This document shows, in pieces, positions 1 through 6,661 of a DNA stretch of 32,334 nt. This DNA comes from an uncultured Peptococcaceae bacterium. Its GTDB lineage: Bacteria; Bacillota; Peptococcia; Peptococcales; Peptococcaceae. A program made the translations under genes and the position numbers. The stretch spans positions 1 through 32,334 of the forward strand of contig CALJRU010000062.1 of the NCBI GenBank assembly GCA_937976375.1. Direction: 5' to 3'. The notes below the pieces were generated by a model. That model was given only the letters and a program-made list of their open reading frames with translations, was not told where the DNA came from and ran no database searches. How positions within the stretch are numbered: the first letter of the stretch is position 1; every line of letters begins with the position of its first letter.

Positions 1-27
1 CGCCCGCCTTTGCAGATAGGCAATCAA

Positions 28-56
28 GGGGCGACAGCAAGGAGTGCTGCCGCCCC
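28..56 (+). other. GC-rich hairpin upstream of the sigma-like gene
   Basis: GGGGCG-A-CAGCA at 28-39 pairs with TGCTG-C-CGCCCC at 45-56 around a five-base loop, with one A/C mismatch. It lies about 30 bases upstream of the start codon of the first gene. No T-run follows, so it is not a normal intrinsic terminator. A leader or attenuator element belonging to the mobile element is possible. Confidence 0.5.
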
Positions 57-84
57 GCACTATTATCAGAGAGGGGGAATTTCC

Positions 85-507
85 ATGACCGACTTTGAAG
101 CCTATCAGGAGTACATCCAGCGCAAGCACAACGCCTTTTGTAAGGCAGTAATCCGCTATGCTGCCCGCGATAAGATTTTGCAGCTTCGCCGGGAATGGGA
201 GCGGCAAATTTCTCTTGACTATCTGATGGACGAGAAGTTTGTCCAGTTTGCCGGGCCGGAGCCGGACGAGGAATACCCCTTTACCGTCTGCGGCCAGACC
301 GTCCTGCTCTGTAACGCCGCTCTTGCCGCCGCGCTCTCCGCCCAGCCAAAGCAGACACAGGAAGTGATTTTGCGCTACTACTTCCTGCACCAGCCGCAGC
401 GAGTGATCGGCGCACATATCGGCCGAACACGCAGCACAGCGGGGCGGCATATCCAGCTTGCCTTGCGGCGGCTGCGCGAGGAAATGGGGGTGAGCCGGAA
501 TGAGTAA
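85..507 (+). CDS. RNA polymerase sigma-70-like factor of a mobile element
   Basis: Encodes 140 residues from ATG 85, preceded by a GAGAGGGGG ribosome binding site. An upstream in-frame start at 10 lacks such a site. The C-terminal half has a sigma region 4-like helix-turn-helix: a helix 'QTQEVILRYYFLHQPQRVIG' followed by 'RTRSTAGRHIQLALRRLREE'. This small sigma-like family is typical of conjugative transposons in gut Firmicutes, where it sits just before a short helix-turn-helix gene, as here. The DNA is visibly richer in G+C than the genes to the right, consistent with recent transfer. Region 2 is poorly defined, so a transcription-initiating role is an inference from the family. Confidence 0.75.
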   Translation: MTDFEAYQEYIQRKHNAFCKAVIRYAARDKILQLRREWERQISLDYLMDEKFVQFAGPEPDEEYPFTVCGQTVLLCNAALAAALSAQPKQTQEVILRYYFLHQPQRVIGAHIGRTRSTAGRHIQLALRRLREEMGVSRNE

Positions 508-619
508 ACTTCTCCCCTATGAAACAATCCTCAAAGCCCGTGAGGGCGACCCGGAAGCCGTGAATGCCGTTTCTCACCAGCGCCATCCCATCCACGCCAG
601 GCATCTCAATATCCAATAA
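500..619 (+). pseudogene. Truncated helix-turn-helix protein of a mobile element (5' end only)
   Basis: ATG 500 overlaps the end of the sigma-like gene by eight bases, the usual translational coupling for this pair. The reading frame begins MSKLLPYETILKAREGDPEA and then VNAV, which I recognise as the N-terminus of the helix-turn-helix domain proteins that follow such sigma genes in conjugative transposons. After codon 24, near base 571, the family resemblance stops. The remaining 15 codons are antisense to a response regulator gene and end at a stop at 617-619. The gene has therefore lost most of its length at a recombination or deletion junction. Confidence 0.7.
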
Positions 620-790
620 AATTAAATCATAAAAATAACCGTCGTCACAGATATCCGCCAGCAGATTTTCACTCGATGTGTAAGTGGTCACCGCTGCCGC
701 TGCACCTATCGCCTGCAAGGCCTCCTCCGCCAGCCGACGATGCAGCGCCACCGTCTGCGGCTCGTCGTCGCAAATCGCCAGTTGAATCAT
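574..790 (-). pseudogene. Truncated response regulator (receiver domain, 3' end lost)
   Basis: ATG at 790 follows a good AGGAGGTG site; the alternative GTG at 799 would overlap that site. About 72 codons of a CheY-like receiver are intact. They include the acidic pair in 'IQLAICDDEP', the phospho-acceptor context 'DLILLDIEMPGVDGMALV', and the loop leading to it. The sequence then breaks at about base 574 into antisense mobile-element DNA. The style of the receiver (ICDDEP ... LLDIEMPG) is that of LytTR/AgrA-type regulators, but the DNA-binding half is missing, so the output class is not visible. Only a partial receiver would be made. Confidence 0.75.
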
Positions 791-885
791 TCGGCACACC
801 TCCTTTTTTCATCATTGTAGCGCAGCCTTCAGCCATCGTGCAATAAAAACCAGGAAGCATCAAAACCATGAATCGTCGCTCCTAT

Positions 886-918
886 TGTTTGCCGTCAAAT
901 GGAAATGAATGGCAAACA
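886..918. repeat. 8-bp inverted repeat with 17-base spacer
   Basis: TGTTTGCC (886-893) is perfectly repeated in inverse orientation as GGCAAACA (911-918). It lies between the broken response regulator and the T-box promoter, in an otherwise gene-free stretch from 791 to 986. It could be an operator for the response regulator gene or part of its leader. Confidence 0.45.
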
Positions 919-986
919 CACGTATTTATTTCTCACGCGTGGACAAAACTTTCTCCACAAAAAACCAATTTTCTTAAAACTTTTTC

Positions 987-1015
987 TTGACAATCTCTTT
1001 TTTATCCCATAGAAT
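987..1015 (+). promoter_or_regulatory. Sigma-A-type promoter of the T-box/ABC operon
   Basis: TTGACA at 987-992 and TAGAAT at 1010-1015 are separated by 17 bases. This is a near-consensus housekeeping promoter placed just upstream of the T-box leader. Confidence 0.85.
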
Positions 1016-1039
1016 GAATTCAAACCAAAGATGTGGAAG

Positions 1040-1277
1040 TAAAACCAGCACACGGTTGCATAGAGAGTCGGGGACGGTGGAAGCCCGATGGATACGCGCT
1101 GGCACAATGGGCCACGGAGGGCACTGTGAAAAGTTCGCTTAGTAGCAGCTGACGTTACACCCGCGTTAAGGGCGAGGGATGTGTTGGCATCCTGCATGAG
1201 GTGAGCGCATTGCGCTAAATAAGGTGGTACCGCAGATTATTCAACATCTGTCCTTGTAACAGGACAGGTGTTTTTTT
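1040..1277 (+). promoter_or_regulatory. T-box leader (tRNA-sensing riboswitch), specifier probably UUC (Phe)
   Basis: The leader carries the Stem I signature (AGAGAGTCGGGG, then GGTGGAAGCCC), an AGTAG box after the specifier loop, and the T-box antiterminator AAGGTGGTACCGCAG at 1221-1235. A terminator hairpin follows at 1244-1270 with a T-run at 1271-1277. The UGGU of the T-box pairs with the acceptor end of a tRNA having A as discriminator base. In the specifier region, GTGAAAAGTTCGC suggests TTC (phenylalanine); AAG (lysine) is the main alternative. A Trp T-box would normally carry UGGC. Uncharged tRNA would stabilise the antiterminator and switch on the downstream transporter. Confidence 0.85.
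1244..1277 (+). terminator. T-box-controlled intrinsic terminator
   Basis: ACATCTGTCCT (1244-1254) pairs with AGGACAGGTGT (1261-1271) around TGTAAC, with one T-G wobble, followed by a run of T. The 5' arm lies just after the T-box, as expected for mutually exclusive antiterminator and terminator folds. Confidence 0.85.
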
Positions 1278-1335
1278 ATTACCGTCGGTCCCCCACTTCT
1301 GGCAAACCAACAAAATAAAATTGGAGGGATTTCCT

Positions 1336-2376
1336 ATGAAAAACAAAACTTTTAAGAAACTCGTTGCTTCTGTTCTTGCAGCCTCTATGCTTGTTGCCTT
1401 TGCCGGTTGTGGTGGTGGATCCGATTCTTCTAGCGGATCGTCTTCCAGCGCATCTGCTGAAAACAGCGATGTAAAAACCGTCGCCATCATTCAGGCGCAA
1501 GACAACCCAGCCTTCGACGATATGCGTGAAGGGCTGATCGAAGAACTCGAAGCCAAAGGCTATGGCGAAGACAAAGTAAAAATTGAATTCCAGAACGCAC
1601 AGGGCGATGCATCCAACCTGAACACCATCGTCCAAAACCTCGTCACCGAAGGTGTGGATGTGCTGGCACCAATCGCCACACCAGCTACCCAGGCTTGTGT
1701 CGCAGCTGGCAGTGACATCCCAGTGTTCTTCACCGCTGTCAGCGATCCTGTTGCAGCCGGTGTCATCACTGAAATGGAACATCCAGACAAAAATGCCACT
1801 GGTACCAGCAACGCCATCCCTGTAGAAGACATCTTTGCGTTGGCCGAAAAACTTACCCCAGACGTGAAATCTTACGGTTTCATTTACAACACCAGCGAAG
1901 ACAATGCCGTTTCCACCGTTGAAGCTGCAAAAGCATACCTCGATGAAAAGAACATCAGCTATGAAGAAGCGGTTGTTACCAACTCCTCTGAAGTACAGCA
2001 AGCTGCTCAAAACCTCTTCCCTAAAGTAGACGCCGTCTTCATTCCAAACTCTGCCATGGTTCAAAGTGCAATGGCGCTCGTCAGCGATGTTGCTATTGAA
2101 AACAAAAAGCCAACCTACTCTTGCAGTGCTGCCACTGTTGAAGCAGGTGCCATGGCCACTGTTGCGATGAGCGATAAAGAAATCGGTGCTGCAACCGCAG
2201 ATATGATCATCCAGTACCTGGAAGGCACCGCTGTTGAAGATATCCCAGCTGTGGTTTTCCCAGCCAGCGATGAAGTGCTCAATGAAGATGTCATCGCCAG
2301 CCTCGGCATCACCTTCCCAGATGGTGCCACCGATAACGCCACCTTTGTAAAAACCAGCACTGGTGACGAAAAATAA
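1336..2376 (+). CDS. ABC transporter substrate-binding lipoprotein (ABC_sub_bind / TrpX-like)
   Basis: Encodes 346 residues from ATG 1336, behind GGAGGG; a TTG at 1321 is in frame but lies at the ribosome binding site. Residues 1-24 form a lipoprotein signal peptide (basic 'KNKTFKK', hydrophobic core, lipobox AFAGC) with the lipid-modified Cys at 25, followed by a Gly/Ser linker. The mature part begins 'VKTVAIIQAQDNPAFDD' and has the bilobed fold pattern of the ABC_sub_bind (PF04392) family. It is the extracellular ligand receptor for the permease and ATPase that follow. Relatives with T-box control have been linked to tryptophan or other aromatic amino acids. The specifier reading here favours phenylalanine, but the ligand is not proven. 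Confidence 0.9.
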   Translation: MKNKTFKKLVASVLAASMLVAFAGCGGGSDSSSGSSSSASAENSDVKTVAIIQAQDNPAFDDMREGLIEELEAKGYGEDKVKIEFQNAQGDASNLNTIVQNLVTEGVDVLAPIATPATQACVAAGSDIPVFFTAVSDPVAAGVITEMEHPDKNATGTSNAIPVEDIFALAEKLTPDVKSYGFIYNTSEDNAVSTVEAAKAYLDEKNISYEEAVVTNSSEVQQAAQNLFPKVDAVFIPNSAMVQSAMALVSDVAIENKKPTYSCSAATVEAGAMATVAMSDKEIGAATADMIIQYLEGTAVEDIPAVVFPASDEVLNEDVIASLGITFPDGATDNATFVKTSTGDEK

Positions 2377-2406
2377 TTTTGTAACAAAAGGAGATGTCAG
2401 TTTCCC

Positions 2407-3318
2407 ATGACACTGTTTATTGGCAGCCTACAGCTTGGCCTGATTTACGGTTTTTTAGCCATAGGCATTTACATTTCATTTCGTATCATGAACATTCCGG
2501 ATCTGACCGCCGAAGGTAGCTTTACCTTCGGCTTGGTCGTGTCCGCTGTCTGCGCCGACGCTGGTCATCCCATCCTCGGCATTATCTTGGCGTTGATCGC
2601 TGGTGCTGTGGCAGGGGTTGTCACCGGTGCCTTGAACGTGTACCTGCGCATCCCGGCCATCCTCGCTGGGATTCTTACGATGAGCGGGCTCTATTCCATC
2701 AACCTTCTGACGATGGACAGCAAGTCCAATCTGACCCTGATTGGCACCGATACCATCTTCAGCCTCATTGCACCAATCTTTGGCGATGATCTCGATATGG
2801 CCAAAACCGTGGTCAACCTGATTCTGGTCGCCTTTGTCATTTTCCTGATCTATACCTTCTTTAAAACACGCATTGGTCTCTCGATTCGTGCCACTGGGGA
2901 CAATGAATACATGGTTCGCGCTTCCTCCATCAACATCAGTGTGACAAAGATCCTGGCCTTGGCATTGAGCAATGCCATCATTGCCCTGTCTGGCGGGATT
3001 CTCGCCCAATATCAGCAGTTCGCAGATATTTCCAGCGGGGTTGGGATGCTGGTCGTCGGGCTTGCCTCTGTCATCATCGGGGAAGCATTCCTGGGACAGC
3101 GTGGCATTCTCTGTGGTCTCTGCGCCGCTGTGCTCGGGTCCATCATCTATCGTTTGCTGATCGCCCTTGCTTATCAGACCAACATCTTCCCTTCAGCAGC
3201 TTTCCGCCTGCTTTCAGCGGTCATTGTTACGATTGCGCTGGCCATCCCAGCCATCAAACAGCTTATTGATATGTCACGTAAGAGAAAGGAGAATCTCAGC
3301 CATGCTGACTTTGACTAA
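2407..3318 (+). CDS. ABC transporter permease (LivH/BPD_transp_2-like, TrpY-type)
   Basis: Encodes 303 residues from ATG 2407 with AAGGAGAT about 13 bases upstream and a 30-base gap after the lipoprotein gene. It is very hydrophobic, with about eight membrane-spanning stretches (for example the first, 'LGLIYGFLAIGIYISF'). It shows the LivH-like arrangement of the branched-chain amino acid permease superfamily, including 'RATGDNEYMVRASSINI', the cytoplasmic coupling loop for the ATPase. It should form the homodimeric membrane channel of the importer. Its 3' end overlaps the ATPase gene by 17 bases, which suggests translational coupling. Confidence 0.9.
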   Translation: MTLFIGSLQLGLIYGFLAIGIYISFRIMNIPDLTAEGSFTFGLVVSAVCADAGHPILGIILALIAGAVAGVVTGALNVYLRIPAILAGILTMSGLYSINLLTMDSKSNLTLIGTDTIFSLIAPIFGDDLDMAKTVVNLILVAFVIFLIYTFFKTRIGLSIRATGDNEYMVRASSINISVTKILALALSNAIIALSGGILAQYQQFADISSGVGMLVVGLASVIIGEAFLGQRGILCGLCAAVLGSIIYRLLIALAYQTNIFPSAAFRLLSAVIVTIALAIPAIKQLIDMSRKRKENLSHADFD

Positions 3319-4093
3319 ATTGACGAAAACTTTTTCGACCGGCTCCGGCTATTCCCACAAAGCTTTGGATGGACTTTCTCTTGACGTCGACAAAGGCGAT
3401 TTCATCACCATCGTTGGTTCAAACGGTGCTGGGAAATCCACCTTGTTCAATGCCATCTGCGGCGATTTTTTCGTGGACCGAGGCCGCATCGAACTGGAAG
3501 GAAAAGACATCACCTATATGCCTGCACACAAGCGCTCCCGCATCATTGGCCGTCTCTTCCAGGATCCATTGCGTGGCAGCGCGCCAAACATGACCATCGA
3601 AGAAAACCTTGCCTTGGCCTATACATCTGGCCGCATTGGACCGCTGCGTTTTCCTTTATCGAAGAAAAACCGCGACATCTTCCGTGAACACCTCGCCCGC
3701 TTCGGCATGGGGTTGGAAGACCGTGTCAATGTCAAAGTCGGCACCTTGTCTGGCGGCCAGCGTCAGGCACTGGCGCTCGTGATGACCACCATTGTCGTGC
3801 CAGATATTCTGCTGCTGGACGAACATACGGCAGCTCTTGACCCTGTCAGTGCTGAAACCGTCATGCGTCTGACCAATGATATTGTGGCTGAAAACAACAT
3901 CACCACCTTGATGATTACGCACAACCTCGAAAGTGCGCTGCATGTCGGCAACCGCACCATTATGATGGACAGCGGCAAAATCATTCTCGACATCAAAGGC
4001 GAAGAACGAGCCGGAATGACCGGACAAGACATCATGCAATACTACAAAAATGCCAACATCATGCTTGCCGATCGCATGCTGCTGACGCGATAA
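3302..4093 (+). CDS. ABC transporter ATP-binding protein (TrpZ-type)
   Basis: Encodes 263 residues. ATG 3302 lies inside the end of the permease gene and has AAAGGAGA nearby; an open frame running further upstream is only permease DNA read in another frame. Walker A is GSNGAGKST (39-47), with a Q-loop in 'LFQDPLRG', the signature LSGGQRQALAL, and Walker B 'ILLLDEHTAALDP'. The usual DEPT is DEHT here, a form I associate with this importer subfamily rather than with loss of function, since the catalytic Glu is present. It powers uptake of the ligand bound by the lipoprotein. The operon ends at a strong hairpin at 4113-4146. Confidence 0.92.
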   Translation: MLTLTKLTKTFSTGSGYSHKALDGLSLDVDKGDFITIVGSNGAGKSTLFNAICGDFFVDRGRIELEGKDITYMPAHKRSRIIGRLFQDPLRGSAPNMTIEENLALAYTSGRIGPLRFPLSKKNRDIFREHLARFGMGLEDRVNVKVGTLSGGQRQALALVMTTIVVPDILLLDEHTAALDPVSAETVMRLTNDIVAENNITTLMITHNLESALHVGNRTIMMDSGKIILDIKGEERAGMTGQDIMQYYKNANIMLADRMLLTR

Positions 4094-4112
4094 AAACATC
4101 TCCTTTTACAAC

Positions 4113-4148
4113 AACGAGCCAGGCAGATTCACCTGCCTGGCTCGTTTT
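4113..4148. terminator. Terminator of the T-box ABC operon
   Basis: AACGAGCCAGGCAG (4113-4126) pairs perfectly with CTGCCTGGCTCGTT (4133-4146) around ATTCAC and is followed by a short T-run. It sits between convergent units and probably also serves the minus-strand operon ending at 4147. Confidence 0.85.
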
Positions 4149-4230
4149 ATTTATTGCTGCGTTTCCACAGCCAATTTCCTATCGGCAATAAGACCAATAA
4201 CAGCACCAGCCACTGAGGCAAATCCGGCAT
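4147..4230 (-). CDS. 27-residue single-span membrane microprotein
   Basis: A short frame starts at ATG 4230 with AGGAGG seven bases upstream, an excellent ribosome binding site, and stops at 4147-4149. The peptide begins MPDLPQ, then has one hydrophobic span of about 17 residues (WLVLLLVLLPIGNWLW), and ends in a basic tail KRSNK. It is the last gene of the gntR-ABC operon, 23 bases after the DUF3592-like gene. The strong ribosome binding site and clean N-out/C-in pattern support real translation. I do not recognise a family. It may be a small partner of the exporter. A second ATG at 4238 opens another short frame but lies on the ribosome binding site. Confidence 0.5.
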   Translation of the reverse strand: MPDLPQWLVLLLVLLPIGNWLWKRSNK

Positions 4231-4253
4231 GTTTCATCCTCCTTTTCTACCAC

Positions 4254-4613
4254 TCATGCGGCAACCCATGCCACCACTGCACACACCACCACAATCACAA
4301 ACGCAAAAATCACTCTGCGAGCAGATGCATGATACAGCTGTGTTGGGGCGTCGATATTATATCGAATTGTCACCTCATCGCCAATCTGAACGTATCCTGG
4401 CACGTGAACACGATTCTCAGATACATACGTGTACGCCCCTACGGTATAACGAACCGTTGCCCATTTGGCCCAATAAATCAATTCAAGTGTTTGAATGGTG
4501 CCCACCGCCGTCACACTATGACGCCGCTCCATCAATAAACGTACGCCATTAAACAGCGCAAAAACGAGCGCCAGCACTGCCACAATCAGCAGAACCAAGA
4601 CATCGTTACTCAT
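4254..4613 (-). CDS. DUF3592-like membrane protein of an ABC operon
   Basis: Encodes 119 residues from ATG 4613, preceded by GGAAG; longer in-frame extensions run into the permease gene and are unlikely. There is an N-terminal membrane span ('VLVLLIVAVLALVFALF'). A soluble beta-rich section follows with 'VGTIQTLELIYWAKWATVRY' and 'VPGYVQIGDEVTIRYN'. A second span lies at the C-terminus ('VIFAFVIVVVCAVVAWVAA'). That layout, two spans flanking a small beta domain that contains 'GDEVTIRYN', resembles DUF3592 proteins, whose function is unknown. It lies 13 bases after the permease gene and probably belongs to the same transport or envelope function. Confidence 0.7.
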   Translation of the reverse strand: MSNDVLVLLIVAVLALVFALFNGVRLLMERRHSVTAVGTIQTLELIYWAKWATVRYTVGAYTYVSENRVHVPGYVQIGDEVTIRYNIDAPTQLYHASARRVIFAFVIVVVCAVVAWVAA

Positions 4614-4626
4614 AAGCTCACTTCCC

Positions 4627-5268
4627 TCATGCCAATTCCGCACAGCGATAAAAACGCACTGACACAAAAGCCGAAACCACCAAGATACACAGCGCCAGTA
4701 TCGCCATGCATGATGCCAATAGTGTTGTTGATACTTGTGCAAGGGACACTGGCACCGCCAATCGATCCATCTTTAGCAATGCAGGCAGAATAAAAGGCGA
4801 CGCCATAATGATCACAACAAAAGCAAATTTTGTTCTTTCGTACCCAAACCGATATTGCACTGGCAAATAAATGCCAACAAAGCAAGCGAGCACCAAGAGT
4901 GTCCCAGCAACCATCATTCCATTCAGCGAACCCAGCTGAGAAAACAACAAGGTTTCAATGAGGAATACAACCGCACATACTGCAAATATGACCAAACAAA
5001 AAACATATTTTGACAGGACCATCTGTGTGCGCGAGTATGGCGCCGCATTCAACAGCATGGCCGCGTGTTGATATTGAAACTCTTTCAATGACACATACTG
5101 CAGCAGCATGCAAACTGCAAAGATTTCTGCTAAAACAAACCCCAATGTGCCAGCATACTGCGGCACACGCCAGAGCATCAATGGCGGAATCAAAATAGAA
5201 ACCACGAGCATCAGCAGCACATATTTTTTCACAATCAAAAAGTCTTTTTTGACCAAATGAAACAGCAT
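4627..5268 (-). CDS. ABC-2 type exporter permease subunit
   Basis: Encodes 213 residues from ATG 5268, whose first base is shared with the TGA stop of the ATPase gene (TGATG overlap). The protein starts 'MLFHLVKKDFLIVKKY' and has six hydrophobic spans. This pattern fits the ABC-2 membrane family (PF13346-like) found with GntR/YtrA regulators. With the adjacent ATPase it should form an exporter of a small molecule or antimicrobial peptide. The substrate cannot be read from the sequence. The motif 'LLNAAPYSRTQMVLSKY' is the cytoplasmic coupling region common in this family. Confidence 0.88.
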   Translation of the reverse strand: MLFHLVKKDFLIVKKYVLLMLVVSILIPPLMLWRVPQYAGTLGFVLAEIFAVCMLLQYVSLKEFQYQHAAMLLNAAPYSRTQMVLSKYVFCLVIFAVCAVVFLIETLLFSQLGSLNGMMVAGTLLVLACFVGIYLPVQYRFGYERTKFAFVVIIMASPFILPALLKMDRLAVPVSLAQVSTTLLASCMAILALCILVVSAFVSVRFYRCAELA

Positions 5269-6128
5269 CAGACCACACCTCCTTTAATATGCCCCAGCAT
5301 AATGTCTTCGATTGTTGGACGTTCCACCACCAAGCCCGGAAACGCTGCCATCAATTCCTCTGCATGACTTGTCAAACCAGAAAAGCCAAAAGCCGTTTCC
5401 TCCAGCGTCATGAATTTTTGACGCACAGCATCAGTGAGCATTACACGATCTCCTTTCACGATGCGATACTTCTCAAGCAGCGCATCTTTTTCTTCTTGAA
5501 AGAGGATCTTGCCATGATCGATCATCACCAACATATCTGCGACCTTGTCCAGATCCGACGTAATGTGTGTAGAAAAAAGTACCCCTCTTCCTCCTTTCTC
5601 CATATACTCCCGCAGCAAATCGAGAAACTGGCGACGCACCAATGGATCCAGCCCGCTCGTTGGCTCATCCATGATGAGCAGCTCTGCCTGATGCGAAAGG
5701 GCTAAGGCCAGCGCAAATTTCATTTTCATCCCTGTCGATAAGGTCTGAATGCGCTGCTTTGGTTGCAAAGCAAATCGTTCCATATAATAACGAAAATCTT
5801 CTTCGCGCCACGTTGAATACGCCGGCGCAACGACAGACTTCATTTCCTGCAACGTCAATTCCTCATAAAAACATCCATGATCCAATACCACTCCGATACG
5901 ATCTTTTACCTCCTGCGCATGGGCTGCCGCGTCCATGCCAAAAATCTGAACGCTGCCGCTGTCCCGTTGCGTCAATCCTAAAATGGCGCGCAAAGTTGTC
6001 GTCTTCCCTGCGCCATTGGCACCAATAAAACCAGTGATGCAGCCTTCAGGAATAGAAAAAGACACATTATCCAGCGAAAAGCCACCGAACGTCTTACACA
6101 GCTCAGTAACCTGTAATACCGTTTCCAT
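5268..6128 (-). CDS. ABC exporter ATP-binding protein
   Basis: Encodes 286 residues from ATG 6128, seven bases after AGGAGG; a GTG at 6134 is too close to that site. Walker A is GANGAGKTT (36-44), with signature LSTGMKMKF and Walker B 'LLIMDEPTSGLDP' followed by the His switch 'FSTHI'. A C-terminal extension of about 80 residues is typical of ABC-2 exporter ATPases such as YtrB/BcrA-type proteins. Its start lies two bases after the regulator's stop codon, and its stop overlaps the permease start, so the three genes are tightly coupled. Confidence 0.93.
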   Translation of the reverse strand: METVLQVTELCKTFGGFSLDNVSFSIPEGCITGFIGANGAGKTTTLRAILGLTQRDSGSVQIFGMDAAAHAQEVKDRIGVVLDHGCFYEELTLQEMKSVVAPAYSTWREEDFRYYMERFALQPKQRIQTLSTGMKMKFALALALSHQAELLIMDEPTSGLDPLVRRQFLDLLREYMEKGGRGVLFSTHITSDLDKVADMLVMIDHGKILFQEEKDALLEKYRIVKGDRVMLTDAVRQKFMTLEETAFGFSGLTSHAEELMAAFPGLVVERPTIEDIMLGHIKGGVV

Positions 6129-6130
6129 AT

Positions 6131-6505
6131 TCACCCCTCCTCATACAATATATCCATCATGGCAATCAATTCTTCTTTACTGATCGACAAGGTCTTTGCC
6201 AACGTAATCATTTCCTGCATTTTTTCTTCGACCAACCGTCGTTTCGATTCCCTGAGCAATTCTACGTTCCCCGCAGAAACGAAGGTTCCCACGCCAATCT
6301 GACTGGTAACAAAGCCTTCTTTTTCAAGCTCATCATACACACGACGAATGGTCAAAACGCTGACCTTCAATTCATTGGCAAAGGAACGAATCGACGGCAG
6401 CGGAGCACCTTCTGTTAACTCTTCTTTCAGAATCGCATCTTTGATTTGATCTTTAATCTGTTGATACAATGGCTGACCGGACGCATTGGACAGAACAATT
6501 TTCAC
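6131..6505 (-). CDS. GntR-family transcriptional regulator (YtrA subfamily)
   Basis: Encodes 124 residues from ATG 6505. Residues 1-75 are a GntR winged helix ('PLYQQIKDQIKDAILKEEL', then 'LPSIRSFANELKVSVLTIRR'). Only about 45 residues follow, the short helical dimerisation tail of the YtrA subfamily rather than a ligand-binding FadR or UTRA domain. Such proteins usually repress their own operon and the ABC exporter downstream. That fits the palindrome overlapping the promoter -10 at 6541-6557. It is the first gene of the operon that continues into the ATPase, permease, DUF3592-like and microprotein genes. Confidence 0.9.
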   Translation of the reverse strand: MKIVLSNASGQPLYQQIKDQIKDAILKEELTEGAPLPSIRSFANELKVSVLTIRRVYDELEKEGFVTSQIGVGTFVSAGNVELLRESKRRLVEEKMQEMITLAKTLSISKEELIAMMDILYEEG

Positions 6506-6540
6506 CGCATCGATGTCTCCTTTCGCAAGTGTGATGTTCT

Positions 6541-6578
6541 TATATACACAGTATATACACTCTGCACGCTCTTGTCAA
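6541..6578 (-). promoter_or_regulatory. gntR operon promoter with overlapping palindromic operator
   Basis: On the minus strand TTGACA (6578-6573) and TATACT (6555-6550) are 17 bases apart. The -10 is embedded in TATATA-CTGTG-TATATA (6557-6541), a palindrome of the AT-rich kind bound by YtrA-type regulators. Binding there would block RNA polymerase. The operator role is inferred. Confidence 0.75.
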
Positions 6579-6591
6579 CCTGAAAAAAGAA

Positions 6592-6620
6592 TTGCCAAGC
6601 TGCGCGGCTTGCACTATCAT
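6592..6620 (+). promoter_or_regulatory. Probable xpt promoter
   Basis: TTGCCA (6592-6597) and TATCAT (6615-6620) are 17 bases apart and lie 42 bases before the xpt start. No purine riboswitch can be seen between this promoter and the gene. Confidence 0.55.
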
Positions 6621-6661
6621 AGAAGAATACACGTTGAATTCACTGAGGGAGGATCTCATTC

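Noticed and set aside
1279..2064. Long open frame antisense to the lipoprotein gene
   Set aside because: The plus-strand frame has a signal peptide, lipobox and operon context; the antisense frame has no ribosome binding site and no recognisable domain.
3820..3840. DEHT instead of DEPT in the importer ATPase as a sign of inactivity
   Set aside because: The catalytic Glu is present, and I associate this variant with this importer subfamily rather than with loss of function.
6620..6661. Possible purine riboswitch before xpt
   Set aside because: The leader is only about 40 bases long and lacks the conserved purine aptamer elements.
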